From Gemmatimonadota bacterium (GTDB lineage: Bacteria > Gemmatimonadota > Gemmatimonadetes > Gemmatimonadales > Gemmatimonadaceae): 64,000 nt of DNA. Where the stretch lies: NCBI GenBank assembly GCA_026387915.1, contig JAPLKS010000017.1:434001-498000 (forward strand), given 5' to 3'. A model generated the notes under the pieces. It was not told the DNA's origin, did no database searches, and was given only the letters and a program-made list of their open reading frames with translations. Below are positions 26,493 through 35,439 of the stretch, piece by piece (the stretch's first letter is position 1; each line of letters opens with the position of its first letter). Both the position numbers and the translations under genes were made by a program.

Positions 26493-27774
26493 CGAGCAAT
26501 CGCGACACGAGCGCAGCAGAGCGCTCGGCCGCGCCGACTCCACGCTCGACCATTGCGCGTGCGCGGCCGCCGGCCGCCACGCGCTCTGCTTTGTCCGTCA
26601 ATAGCGAGAGCAGGGCTGCGCCGAGTGCGGCGGCATCGTCACAGGCGACGCCGCCTCTCGCGGCAATGAGAAGCGCTGCGTCGCGGCTCTGCGTGTGGCG
26701 CGGCCCAAACAGCACAGGCGCGCCGAACTCCGCCGGCTCCAGTACTGAGTGCAGCCCCGCTGAGTGGAAGCCGCCGCCGACGTACGCCACATCGGCGAGC
26801 GCATAGAGTTCGCCGAGTACGCCGGTGCGGTCTACCAGTACTACATCGGCAGTGCGTTGTGCCACATCGCCGAGGCGCGCGAGTGGCGCGCGCACATCGT
26901 TCGCCCATTGCTGCACAGGGCGAAGGTGCATCGGCGTGGGCTCGTGCGGGGCAATAATCAGTCGTGCGCCAGGCAATTTTTTTCGCACCACAGCCCAGGC
27001 GTCGAGCAGCACCGCTTCGTCAGCGGGCCACGTAGAGCCAGCGACCAACGTTGGCCGTGAGCTGGCCAGCGTCGCGAGGAGCGGCCCCATGCGGTCGGCC
27101 GTCAGGGCCCGCTGCCAAACCTGGTCGTACCGCGTGTCGCCAGTGACCTCGACGGCGTGCGCGTGCACGCCGAGCGCGATGAGCCGCGCCGCATCTTCCG
27201 CGTCGATGGCGCCGACCGCCGCCAATGCTCCGTAGGCATCACCGAGGAGCGCCTTGGCCCACGGTGAGACGCGGCCGGAGCCGTCGGCGAGTGTGGCGGA
27301 GATCATGCCAATCTTTGTGCCGCGTGCTGCGGCGCGCGCCACGAGGGTGGGCCACACGTCGAGCTTGCTGAACACGAGGGCGGTGGGGCGCAGCGCGTCG
27401 AGCGCGGCGTCGGCGTCACCGGCGCTGTCGAACGGGAGGTAGTCGGTGAAGTCCGCGCCGATGCTCGTGGCAAACGCCTCGGCGCTCGGCGAGAAAAACG
27501 TGTAGGCGATCTGGAGCTGCGGGTGCAGCGCGCGCACGAGCGGAATCACGGCCCGAGCCTGCAACCCCTCGCCTACCGATGGTGCGTGCACCCAGAGCAG
27601 TGGGCGCGCGGGATCCCGGTGCGCACGCCCCCACGCGGCGTACCGCTCCCGAATGCCGCGTCGTGCGCGCAGCGATTGCCAGGTCTTTCCGTGCGCGGCC
27701 GCCGGCGCGAGCGAAGCGCCGAGGCGCGCCGCCTGCGCCGCGAGCGCATACGGGAGGCGGAGCAGCGGATTCAC
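26482..27774 (-). CDS. waaA: 3-deoxy-D-manno-octulosonic acid (Kdo) transferase
   Basis: A 430-residue GT-B glycosyltransferase (GT30) that adds Kdo to lipid A at the cytoplasmic face of the inner membrane. The N-terminal domain has HAPSVGEG with the catalytic glutamate, and TFFSPSAE. The C-terminal domain has VAGSTWPADEAVLLDAW, IAPHEPTP, the YVGGGFHSAGLHSVLEPAEF block and a GPR motif. The segment usually reading ETELWP is FSKLDVWP here, a variation from E. coli WaaA. The GTG start at 27774 gives a membrane-associated helix. Its presence shows that the organism makes LPS or LOS. Confidence 0.92.
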   Translation of the reverse strand: MNPLLRLPYALAAQAARLGASLAPAAAHGKTWQSLRARRGIRERYAAWGRAHRDPARPLLWVHAPSVGEGLQARAVIPLVRALHPQLQIAYTFFSPSAEAFATSIGADFTDYLPFDSAGDADAALDALRPTALVFSKLDVWPTLVARAAARGTKIGMISATLADGSGRVSPWAKALLGDAYGALAAVGAIDAEDAARLIALGVHAHAVEVTGDTRYDQVWQRALTADRMGPLLATLASSRPTLVAGSTWPADEAVLLDAWAVVRKKLPGARLIIAPHEPTPMHLRPVQQWANDVRAPLARLGDVAQRTADVVLVDRTGVLGELYALADVAYVGGGFHSAGLHSVLEPAEFGAPVLFGPRHTQSRDAALLIAARGGVACDDAAALGAALLSLLTDKAERVAAGGRARAMVERGVGAAERSAALVSRLLATS

Positions 27775-27814
27775 GTCGCGAGTGCGCGTGTGAGGTCCGC
27801 GCGGTGCACGGAGT

Positions 27815-28531
27815 TTAGCGCTTGCCGGAGGCGGCGAGCACGGAGTCGATCACGCGGCGGAACTCGGTGATGGGAAGGGCTCCGAGGACTTGGCGCTGCC
27901 CCACAAAAAATGTGGGGGTGGACTGCACGCCGGCCGACTCGCCGCGCTGGCGGTCCGCATCGATGAGCGAGGCCATGTGTTGCGTTTGCGTGCAGGCGTG
28001 CTGTTGCGCGGCATTGACGCCCGTAGAGATGGCGACCGAGTCAAAGAAGGCGCGCGCGTCTGGGAGCTTCTCCCACTGTTTTTGCGAATCGAAAATTTTC
28101 GCTTCGGTTTCCCAGAATTTTCCCTGCGCCGAGGCGCACATGGAGGCGTGTGCGGCCGGCATCGCGTTCGGGTGCATGCTGAGGGGGAAGTTCAGGTAGG
28201 CGACGCGAAGCTTGCCGGTGTCCACGTACTCTTTTTTGATGGTGGCAAAGCTTTCGACGTGCCACTGGCGGCAGTAGGGGCACTGAAAGTCACTAATGAT
28301 GACGAGCCAGGTCCCGGCTTTTTCGGAGCCCAGCACGCGGCCGCGGTCGGCGGCTTCGATGAGGGAATCGCGCTTGACGCTCGCGTTGGCGGCTGGAGTG
28401 GCGGCCGGTGCAGAGGGGGCTGGGTTCTGAGCCACCACCGAGGGCGTTGCCGAGCGTTTGGACGCCGCATCGCCGGTGGAGCAGGCGGCGAGAAGGGCGG
28501 CGGCAAGGGAAAGAGCGAGGCGTCGGGTCAT
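27815..28531 (-). CDS. DsbA-like thioredoxin-fold lipoprotein
   Basis: A 238-residue periplasmic thiol oxidoreductase. The ATG at 28531 opens a lipoprotein signal (MTRRLALSLAAALLAAC, Cys17), followed by an Ala/Pro/Ser linker of about 45 residues. The DSBA-like domain starts near residue 65 (DRGRVLGSEKAGTWLVIISD) with active site CPYC (84-87), and the cis-Pro loop reads STPTFFVG. CPYC and the helical insertion place it in the DsbA/BdbD-like group that oxidises or transfers electrons to envelope proteins. A paralogue with CAPC lies at 43830-44525. It sits 40 bp downstream of waaA on the same strand, so the two may be co-transcribed, but no functional link is evident. Confidence 0.88.
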   Translation of the reverse strand: MTRRLALSLAAALLAACSTGDAASKRSATPSVVAQNPAPSAPAATPAANASVKRDSLIEAADRGRVLGSEKAGTWLVIISDFQCPYCRQWHVESFATIKKEYVDTGKLRVAYLNFPLSMHPNAMPAAHASMCASAQGKFWETEAKIFDSQKQWEKLPDARAFFDSVAISTGVNAAQQHACTQTQHMASLIDADRQRGESAGVQSTPTFFVGQRQVLGALPITEFRRVIDSVLAASGKR

Positions 28532-28929
28532 AGTCGAAGCGCTGGAAGGGGCGGTCAACGGGAAGCGCGCGGTCACCGGGGTGAGCTGGCGCGGACATAT
28601 CTAATGTAAGTCCTGACAGAGCGCCACGATGGCGTTTGTTCGGGTCTGTAGTAGAAAATGGCAGAAACCGATACAAACCGGTACGGCGACTAGCCGGAAC
28701 AAAGATGGTTCAGAGGGGTTTCGCCGACGCCCTACACTGGGGAAATCTTCTTTGCTACGGAATTGTGACGCAGGCGGTGCACGATGGGTAATGCGCTATT
28801 AAGGCGTACTATCTCGAAGTGCGCGTTTGGGTAGTTGCAGTTGTTGGACATCAGGAAGGCACCAAAGCAGGACTGTTTTGAGCGGGAAGCAAAAGTTTCC
28901 CCCCTTCACCACCTAGTTGAGGGAACGCG
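28532..28929. other. Divergent intergenic region upstream of SusC/D locus 2
   Basis: About 400 bp without a convincing gene. It must hold the promoters of the DsbA-like gene (leftward) and of locus 2 (rightward), but no hexamer pair stands out. The last 35 bp contain a C-run and a downstream GGGAAC that can pair around the susC ribosome site. A small inverted repeat CCGGTACGG/CTAGCCGG lies near 28678-28696. Confidence 0.5.
28895..28926 (+). promoter_or_regulatory. Candidate Shine-Dalgarno-masking hairpin upstream of susC locus 2
   Basis: GTTTCCC (28895-28901) can pair with GGGAAC (28921-28926), which overlaps the GAGGGA ribosome site three bases before the ATG at 28930. Comparable short pairings precede the other two susC genes. 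Confidence 0.35.
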
Positions 28930-31900
28930 ATGCACACGAGTACTCGGTTGCGGCGGCTGTTGACCGCGGTACTGGCTCTCGCCGTGATGGCACCGGCGAC
29001 GGCGTTCGCGCAGGGCCTGACGATCACCGGTAAGGTGATTTCGGGCATTGACGGTCAGCCCCTGTTGGGCGCGAACGTCACGATTGAGGCGCTCCAGATC
29101 TCAGTCGGCACGAATGCCAGCGGTCAGTACACGATTCCTGTCCCTGGCGCCCGCGTGAGCGGACAGCAGGTGACCCTGAAAGTTCGCGCGATTGGTTTTA
29201 CCGCACAGAGCAAGGCGATTACGCTCTCCGCGGGAAACCAGACGTACAACTTCGAACTGAAGGAAGACATCAACCGCCTCAGCCAGGTCGTCGTGACCGG
29301 CGTGACGGCGGGAACGGAGCAGCGCAAGCTGCCGTTTACGGTGGCCCAGGTGACGGAGAAGGACATGCCGGTCCCGGGCTCGAACCCGTTCTCGCAGCTC
29401 GCCGGCAAGGTGCCGGGCGCGAACATCGTTTCGAACAGCGGCCAGCCGGGCACGGTGCCGTCGATCGTGCTGCGTGGACCGCAGTCGATCAACGCCTCGG
29501 GCCGCGATCAGGGTCCGCTCGTCATCGTTGACGGCGTGGTGCAGCAGGGCTCGCTGGCCGACATCGATCCGACCTCGATTGAGAACATCGAAGTCGTGAA
29601 GGGTGCCGCCGCTGCCTCGCTCTACGGCTCGCGCGCCGGCCGCGGCGTGATCAACATCACGTCGAAGTCGGGCAAGATTGGTCAGGAAGGCATCAAGTTC
29701 AACGTCCGTGCCGAGGGCGGCTCGAGCGACATCGAAAACAAGATCCCGCTGTCCAAGGGCACGGGCTTGTTGATGAATGAAACGCGCGACCGCTTCTGCA
29801 TCGCGGCGTCGGGCGCGCAGAACTGCTCGCGCTCGGTGGACATTTACGCCGAAGCGCTCCGCATCAACGAAGGCGGCGGTGACTGGGCGTTGTCGCCGGC
29901 CACGTTCTCCAATGACGCGGGCGTCTCGTCGAACCTCGGCACGATCAGGCTCCGTGGTCTGTATCAGGTGACGCGCTTCCCGACGACCTTTGATCCCGTC
30001 GCGCAGTTCATCACGAGTGGTCCGTGGATGGGTGGCAACGTTGACATGACGGGCAAGTATGGCCGCGCGAACTTCTTTGCGTCGCTCGGCAGCCTGCGCG
30101 AGACGGGCTCGATCCGTTTCCTCGACGGCTACCGCCGCAACAACGTCCGCTTGAACGTGGACAACACGCTCCCAGGCAACTGGACGACCTCGATCCGCGC
30201 CTACTACGCGCGTGTCGGCGTGGACAACAACGGTTCGAACTTCTTCCGCATGTCGCGTCAGCCGGGCTTTGCGAATATGCTTCGCACCGACAAGTACGGC
30301 CGCCTGTTTGTGCGGAGCAACCCGCTCGCGCAGGGCGCGCAGAACGAAAATCCGCTGATGTCGAACAAGTTCAACCCGCAGCTCGGCGATGCCAATCGCT
30401 TCACGGGTAGCTTGACGGCCCGTTGGCAGCCGCTGACGTGGGTGGACGGGGAGTTTGCGTTTGGCTATGACAACCAGACGTACACCAACCGCAGCATCTA
30501 CGACCGCGGCTATCGCATCTCGACCTCCACCCAGAGCACGTCAAACTTGGGCGGCATCGGGTTCAGCGATGGCTACAATCAGGCGTACAACGCCTCGATG
30601 AACTGGACGGCGCGCCGCGATCTGTTCCGCGAGCTGGCTGCCCGCTTCACGATCCGCACGCAGTACGAGCAGCAGGACAACCGCGGCGACAGTCAGAGCG
30701 GTGTCAACCTCGTGGTGCCCGGCCTCTACACCTCGGCGGCTGTTGTGCCGTCGACGAGCACCGGCATCAGCTCGAACCAGAGCTCGATCCGCCAGATGGG
30801 CGGCGCGGTCGGTGTGAACCTCGATTACAAAGATCGCTACACCGTCGAAACGCTCGTCCGTCGTGACGGCGCTTCGCTGTTCGGCTCGGAGCAGCGCTGG
30901 AAGACCTATGCGCGCGTGTCCGGCCTGTGGCGTATTTCGGAAGAAAAGTTCTGGGGCGGCAAGCTCAAAAACATCGTCAACGAGCTGAAGTTCCGCGCGT
31001 CGGCGGGTCAGGCCGGTAACCGTCCGTCGTTCTCGCAGCAGTACGAGACCTTCTCGGTCGGTGGCGGCTCCGTGTCGGCCTCCGCGCTCGGCAACAAGAA
31101 CCTCAAGCCGGAAGTCGCGACCGAAGTCGAAATCGGCTTTGACGCCGAAATCTTGAACAAGTTCGGCCTCACGATCACGAAGGCGCGTTCGATCGTCGCC
31201 GACCAGATTCTCTTGGTTCCGCCGCCAGCAGCGTCGGGCTTCACCAGCCAGTGGAAGAACGCTGGCCAGCTCGAGAACAACACGTGGGAAGCCTCGCTCA
31301 ACATGCCGATCATTGAGCGTCGCAACTTCCAGTACAGCGTCCGCCTCAACTACGACGCGACCACCTCCAAGATCACCGGCCTGCAGTCGTCGGTGGCGCC
31401 GTACTACTACACGGCGAGTGGCCAGCAGGGCACGGAAACGATGTTCTATGTGGCGCCGAATGTGAATTTCGGCACCATCTACGGCCGTCGTTTTGTGAAT
31501 ACCTGCAGCCAGCTGCCGGCCTCCTTCCAGAGCCGTTGCGGCGATGGCAAGGAATGGCAGAAGAACGACATGGGCTTCATTGTGTGGACCGGCGCCGGCA
31601 ACTCGACGAAGGACGGCATCACGAAGAACCTGTGGCAGGCCGTGCTCGGCGCGAATCAGTCGCCGTTCAACTACGCCGAAAGCTGGGGCATGCCGATCAT
31701 CATGCGTGACTCCACCGGCATTGCGGTCACGAACAACAAGAACGGCAGCGCGCTGCCCGACTACCGTTGGTCGTTCTCGCAGAACCTGACGTACAAGCGC
31801 CTCTCGGTGTACGCGATTCTCGACGCCACGCGCGGCGCGAGCGTGTTCAACCTGCAGCGTGCCTGGTCGTTCGGCGATTTCCAGAACAAGGAACAAGACC

Positions 31901-32268
31901 AGTTCAACAAGACGGTCGAAACGGCCAAGCCGATGGGCTACTACTATCGCGTCGGTCTCCCGGATAACTCGGGCGTCGGCGGGCTGTACGACGTTCTCGG
32001 TTCGAACTCGTACGTCGTGGAAGACGGTTCGTTCATCAAGTTGCGTGAAGTGACGGTCGGCTATCGCATCGGCGCCATTGCTGGCCGTGGCGACTGGACG
32101 GTCTCGCTCATCGGGCGCAACCTGAAGACCTGGAGCAACTACAAGGGCTACGATCCGGAAACCGGTCTTTCGGGCGGCACCAATGGCTCGGGCGCTATCA
32201 ACGCGGTCGACGCCTACAACTTCCCGAACCTCCGCGCGTTCACGTTCCAGCTGACCACCAGCTTCTGA
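28930..32268 (+). CDS. SusC/RagA-like TonB-dependent receptor (locus 2)
   Basis: A 1112-residue outer-membrane transporter. Order: signal peptide (MHTSTRLRRLLTAVLALAVM, cut at AFAQG), carboxypeptidase-regulatory-like domain (ITGKVISGIDGQPLLGANVT), plug domain (VLRGPQSINASGRDQGPLVI, IENIEVVKGAAAASLYGSRA, GVINITSKSG), and a 22-strand-type barrel ending in FTFQLTTSF. No STN domain is present. Its SusD partner follows by 67 bp. The plug has an SQVVVTGVTAGTEQRKLPFT start shared with the locus 3 receptor, which suggests that loci 2 and 3 are closer to each other than to locus 1. Confidence 0.94.
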   Translation: MHTSTRLRRLLTAVLALAVMAPATAFAQGLTITGKVISGIDGQPLLGANVTIEALQISVGTNASGQYTIPVPGARVSGQQVTLKVRAIGFTAQSKAITLSAGNQTYNFELKEDINRLSQVVVTGVTAGTEQRKLPFTVAQVTEKDMPVPGSNPFSQLAGKVPGANIVSNSGQPGTVPSIVLRGPQSINASGRDQGPLVIVDGVVQQGSLADIDPTSIENIEVVKGAAAASLYGSRAGRGVINITSKSGKIGQEGIKFNVRAEGGSSDIENKIPLSKGTGLLMNETRDRFCIAASGAQNCSRSVDIYAEALRINEGGGDWALSPATFSNDAGVSSNLGTIRLRGLYQVTRFPTTFDPVAQFITSGPWMGGNVDMTGKYGRANFFASLGSLRETGSIRFLDGYRRNNVRLNVDNTLPGNWTTSIRAYYARVGVDNNGSNFFRMSRQPGFANMLRTDKYGRLFVRSNPLAQGAQNENPLMSNKFNPQLGDANRFTGSLTARWQPLTWVDGEFAFGYDNQTYTNRSIYDRGYRISTSTQSTSNLGGIGFSDGYNQAYNASMNWTARRDLFRELAARFTIRTQYEQQDNRGDSQSGVNLVVPGLYTSAAVVPSTSTGISSNQSSIRQMGGAVGVNLDYKDRYTVETLVRRDGASLFGSEQRWKTYARVSGLWRISEEKFWGGKLKNIVNELKFRASAGQAGNRPSFSQQYETFSVGGGSVSASALGNKNLKPEVATEVEIGFDAEILNKFGLTITKARSIVADQILLVPPPAASGFTSQWKNAGQLENNTWEASLNMPIIERRNFQYSVRLNYDATTSKITGLQSSVAPYYYTASGQQGTETMFYVAPNVNFGTIYGRRFVNTCSQLPASFQSRCGDGKEWQKNDMGFIVWTGAGNSTKDGITKNLWQAVLGANQSPFNYAESWGMPIIMRDSTGIAVTNNKNGSALPDYRWSFSQNLTYKRLSVYAILDATRGASVFNLQRAWSFGDFQNKEQDQFNKTVETAKPMGYYYRVGLPDNSGVGGLYDVLGSNSYVVEDGSFIKLREVTVGYRIGAIAGRGDWTVSLIGRNLKTWSNYKGYDPETGLSGGTNGSGAINAVDAYNFPNLRAFTFQLTTSF

Positions 32269-32335
32269 TTCTGATGGAGGCCATCACCTGTCGCCGCATC
32301 GGCGGCAGGTGGTCGCCCCCCCACGAGGACCACAG

Positions 32336-33991
32336 ATGCGTAAAATGATTTCTCGCGTGGCATCGGCGGCGGCGTGCGCGTTGCTGGTTACGGCGTGCAA
32401 CAGCCCGCTCGATGTTACGAACCTGAACAGTGCCGACGTGGCGCGCGCGTATTCGACGCCCGCCAACGTCGAAAGCCTGGTCGGGCAGCAGTATCTGCAG
32501 TTTCACAACGCGTGGATGGGCAGCTCGGATGCCATTCACGTGCAGTCGCACCAGCTCGCGTTTGAGGGCTATGCGACGGTCGCCAACTTTGGCATGAACA
32601 TTCGCGCGGCGATCCCGCGCTCCCCGATCTCCAACGATCGTGGGAACCAGTCCGACGCGGGCAACAACCGCGAGTACTCGGCGTTCCAGCGTGTGTCACG
32701 CACCTCGGCCAACTTGGTGCAGGCACTCGATCGCATTATGAAGGCGAACCAGACCACGGGTACGCTGGCCTCGGATTATCGGGACCGCGGATTCGCCTTG
32801 ATGGGTATCGGTCTGTCGCTCGGTTACGTCGCACTGGCGTATGACTCGGCGGCGATCGTCGATCACACGGTGGGTAGCGATGTGATCCCGGCGCTGTCCG
32901 GCTACGCCGCGGTGGGTGCCAAGTCATTGGCGCTGCTCGATTCCGCGCTGGCGTGGGGCGGTAGTGCCACGGCGGCAGCGGCGTTCCCGCTTCCGTCCGG
33001 CTGGCTCTCCACGAACTCGATGTCGCAGGCCGACTGGGTGCGCTTCGTGCGCTCGCAGAAGGCTCGCATCCGCGCTGGCTTGGCCCGTGATGGGACCGAG
33101 CGTGCGGCGGTGGACTGGACGTCGGTCATTGCTGACGCCACCAACGGCATCTCGGCCAACGTCGTGTTGCAGATGGGCGGCAGCTGGAGCTGCGCGTTTG
33201 ACTGCTCACAGATGTATGTGACCGGTGGCTGGCACGAGTTCCCGCTTCCGATTCTCGGCATGGCCGATACGTCGGGTGCGTACAAGACGTACATCACAAC
33301 GGCCGTCGGCGGCCGCGACGGAGCCAGCGTGCTCATTCGCACGCCTGACGCTCGTTTCCCGGCTGGCGCCACGCGCGCCGCGCAGCAGGCGGCCGCTCCG
33401 GTCAGTGGCACGGCGCTTCCGGCCGGCATTTACATCGGCAACCGCGCTTCGGGCGATGACTTCCCGGGCGACGGATGGGGTTCCTCGCAGTACGATCACC
33501 GCCGTTGGCTGAACATTCGTGCTGCGTCTGGCACGGGCCCGATGGTGGTCTTTGCGAAGGCTGAAAACGACATGCTCGCGGCTGAGGGCTACATCCGGAA
33601 GGGTGACCTCGCCTCGGCGGCCACGCTGATCAATGCGTCGCGCACGTTGCATGGTCTTCCGGCGATCAACACGCCGGCGAGCGCCACGGCTTCGGTCACC
33701 GGAAGCTTCTCGGCGCAGGGGTGCGTGCCGCAGGTGCCAAACGCGACGAGCTCTGATGTCGCGTGCGGCAGCATTCTGGAAGCGATGAAGTGGGAAAAGC
33801 GTATGGAGACCGCCTACACGGGCTTTATGTCCTGGTACTTGGACGCCCGCGGTTGGAACGATCTCCCGCAGTACACGGCGCAACAGTGGCCGATTCCGAA
33901 CAAGGAAATGGATTCGCGTTTGGAAGCGTTCTACAACATGGGCGGCCAGGGTGGAAAGTTTGCCGCTCCGAAGGGGACGTACGGTTTCTAA
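32336..33991 (+). CDS. SusD/RagB-like surface lipoprotein (locus 2)
   Basis: A 551-residue SusD-family lipoprotein. The ATG at 32336 follows GAGGAC at good spacing and begins the lipoprotein signal MRKMISRVASAAACALLVTAC. The mature start NSPLDVTNLNSADVARAYST is typical. The C-terminal block WEKRMETAYTGFMSWYLDAR and QWPIPNKEMDSR matches the SusD/RagB end. Several Cys residues (WSCAFDCSQM, GCVPQV, VACGS) suggest disulfides in the mature protein. It partners the upstream receptor. Confidence 0.9.
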   Translation: MRKMISRVASAAACALLVTACNSPLDVTNLNSADVARAYSTPANVESLVGQQYLQFHNAWMGSSDAIHVQSHQLAFEGYATVANFGMNIRAAIPRSPISNDRGNQSDAGNNREYSAFQRVSRTSANLVQALDRIMKANQTTGTLASDYRDRGFALMGIGLSLGYVALAYDSAAIVDHTVGSDVIPALSGYAAVGAKSLALLDSALAWGGSATAAAAFPLPSGWLSTNSMSQADWVRFVRSQKARIRAGLARDGTERAAVDWTSVIADATNGISANVVLQMGGSWSCAFDCSQMYVTGGWHEFPLPILGMADTSGAYKTYITTAVGGRDGASVLIRTPDARFPAGATRAAQQAAAPVSGTALPAGIYIGNRASGDDFPGDGWGSSQYDHRRWLNIRAASGTGPMVVFAKAENDMLAAEGYIRKGDLASAATLINASRTLHGLPAINTPASATASVTGSFSAQGCVPQVPNATSSDVACGSILEAMKWEKRMETAYTGFMSWYLDARGWNDLPQYTAQQWPIPNKEMDSRLEAFYNMGGQGGKFAAPKGTYGF

Positions 33992-34454
33992 GCATCATCG
34001 CCGGTACGCCGGCGCGGTGCTAGCGGCGTGGTCGCTGCTGCTTCAGGGGTGCTATCAGTCACTCCCGACGCAGCAGGGACCAGCGCCGGTCGCCACGAAG
34101 GTGTGGGTGTTCCTGAACGATCAGGGGCGGGCCGCACTTTCAGACCGACTCGGAATCGCAGTGGATCGCGTGGAAGGGACGGTGGCGGCGGCGGACGATT
34201 CGGTCTACGTGTTGCACGTGTCCCGGGTCTACCAGTTGTCGGGGTTGTCGAATGGCTGGACGGGTGAAGCGGTTCGGGTTCCCCGAGTGTTCACGACTGG
34301 TTTTCAGGTCCGTCAGTTGGATCGGTTCCGTACGACGATGCTGGCCGGCGGAGCGGCAGTTGCAGTAATCGCGTTCGTGTTGACGCGAAGCTTGACGGGG
34401 GCGGGCACCATGCCCTCCGATGGCACAAGCGCTCCACCTCAGCATTCCCGCTAG
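33951..34454 (+). CDS. Small lipoprotein of SusC/D locus 2
   Basis: A 167-residue putative lipoprotein with no recognised family. A basic N-terminus is followed by YAGAVLAAWSLLLQGC, a lipobox. The middle is a small beta-rich domain (KVWVFLNDQGRAALSDRLGI, VYVLHVSRVYQLS), and near the C-terminus lies a hydrophobic helix (TMLAGGAAVAVIAFVLT). The GTG start at 33951 overlaps susD by 41 bp; TTG at 33960 or GTG at 34017 are alternatives. Tight packing between SusD and the DUF4397 gene implies a role in the same uptake system, perhaps as an accessory anchor. Confidence 0.6.
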   Translation: MESLPLRRGRTVSKHHRRYAGAVLAAWSLLLQGCYQSLPTQQGPAPVATKVWVFLNDQGRAALSDRLGIAVDRVEGTVAAADDSVYVLHVSRVYQLSGLSNGWTGEAVRVPRVFTTGFQVRQLDRFRTTMLAGGAAVAVIAFVLTRSLTGAGTMPSDGTSAPPQHSR

Positions 34455-34508
34455 TTCACGTTGAAACCAAGAAGCCACTCCTTCTTCTCTTCTGGAGTCA
34501 GGAATAAC

Positions 34509-35369
34509 ATGCGAGTCTCGCGATTTCTCCTTGTGGTAGCCGGTATGATCGGCGTGCAGGCCTGCACGGCCGACTCGACCGGTCACCCGACGACGTTCAC
34601 GAACCCGCCGTTGGCGTACATCCGGTACATCAACGCGGTGTCCGACACGTTCAATATGGATTTCCGCGCCATCGATCAGGTTGAGTTCAGCCAGCCGTTC
34701 CTCAACGTGGCCTATCGGGCCCTCGGTGACGGAAACTTTCAGGGCTGGCAGGCGGGTTCGCGCCATATCCGCGTGTTCCCGAATATGAGCATCACCACGT
34801 CGGGCGTGGCAGTTGATCCGTTGGTCGTGAGCCAGGTGCTCATCGACACGACCTACAGCTTCACGGCTGGCCAGTACTACACGATCATCCACACGGGTCA
34901 GTACCGTGCGGGTGGCGTGAAGGCCAAGCTGTGGATCATCAACGATGCACAGCCGGCGCAGGGCTCTGGCATCGCGGTTCGCGTACTACACGCGGGCGCG
35001 AACCAGCCCAACGTTGACGTGTGGGTGACGGACGGCACGGCGGCACTCGCCGGCGCTGCCACCATCTCCAACATGTCGTTCGGCACGGCGCAGGCGTATC
35101 AGGCTCGTGCCTTGGGCGCGACCAACGTCAAGCTGACGGCTGTGGGCGATCCCACAACCGCAGTCGGTTCTGCTACCGGCTACACGATGGGCGCTGGCAC
35201 GGCCGGCACGACGCTGGCTGACCCGCTCGGTGGATCGGGCGTGGCTGGCACGATCGCCACGGCGTTCATCTTTGGCCCGTCGGTGACGGGTTCCAAGGCT
35301 GCCGCTGCGGCCACGGCGTCGGTAGTTTGGTTTATGGACAAGCAGCCGCCGCGCACCACCTCGCCGTAA
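34509..35369 (+). CDS. DUF4397-domain lipoprotein
   Basis: A 286-residue surface lipoprotein. The ATG at 34509 after AGGA starts MRVSRFLLVVAGMIGVQAC, a lipoprotein signal. Two DUF4397-like beta units follow: PPLAYIRYINAVSDTFNMDF with later YYTIIHTG, and GIAVRVLHAGANQPNVDVWV. The VRVLHA...VDVWV pattern is the family hallmark. The C-terminal third is Gly/Ala/Thr-rich. DUF4397 proteins are common in surface loci of Bacteroidota and Gemmatimonadota, but their function is unknown. It is the last gene of locus 2, ending before a strong hairpin. Confidence 0.8.
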   Translation: MRVSRFLLVVAGMIGVQACTADSTGHPTTFTNPPLAYIRYINAVSDTFNMDFRAIDQVEFSQPFLNVAYRALGDGNFQGWQAGSRHIRVFPNMSITTSGVAVDPLVVSQVLIDTTYSFTAGQYYTIIHTGQYRAGGVKAKLWIINDAQPAQGSGIAVRVLHAGANQPNVDVWVTDGTAALAGAATISNMSFGTAQAYQARALGATNVKLTAVGDPTTAVGSATGYTMGAGTAGTTLADPLGGSGVAGTIATAFIFGPSVTGSKAAAAATASVVWFMDKQPPRTTSP

Positions 35370-35401
35370 GGTACGCTACGCACACGAACGATCCGTTCGT
35401 G

Positions 35402-35439
35402 ACAAGGCCGCTGCGCGATTCGTCGCGCAGCGGCCTTGT
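35402..35439 (+). terminator. Terminator-like hairpin after SusC/D locus 2
   Basis: A perfect 17-bp stem (35402-35418 with 35423-35439) with a TTCG tetraloop starts 33 bp after the DUF4397 stop codon. The following sequence is not T-rich. It abuts the proposed GTG start of the next gene. Confidence 0.75.
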
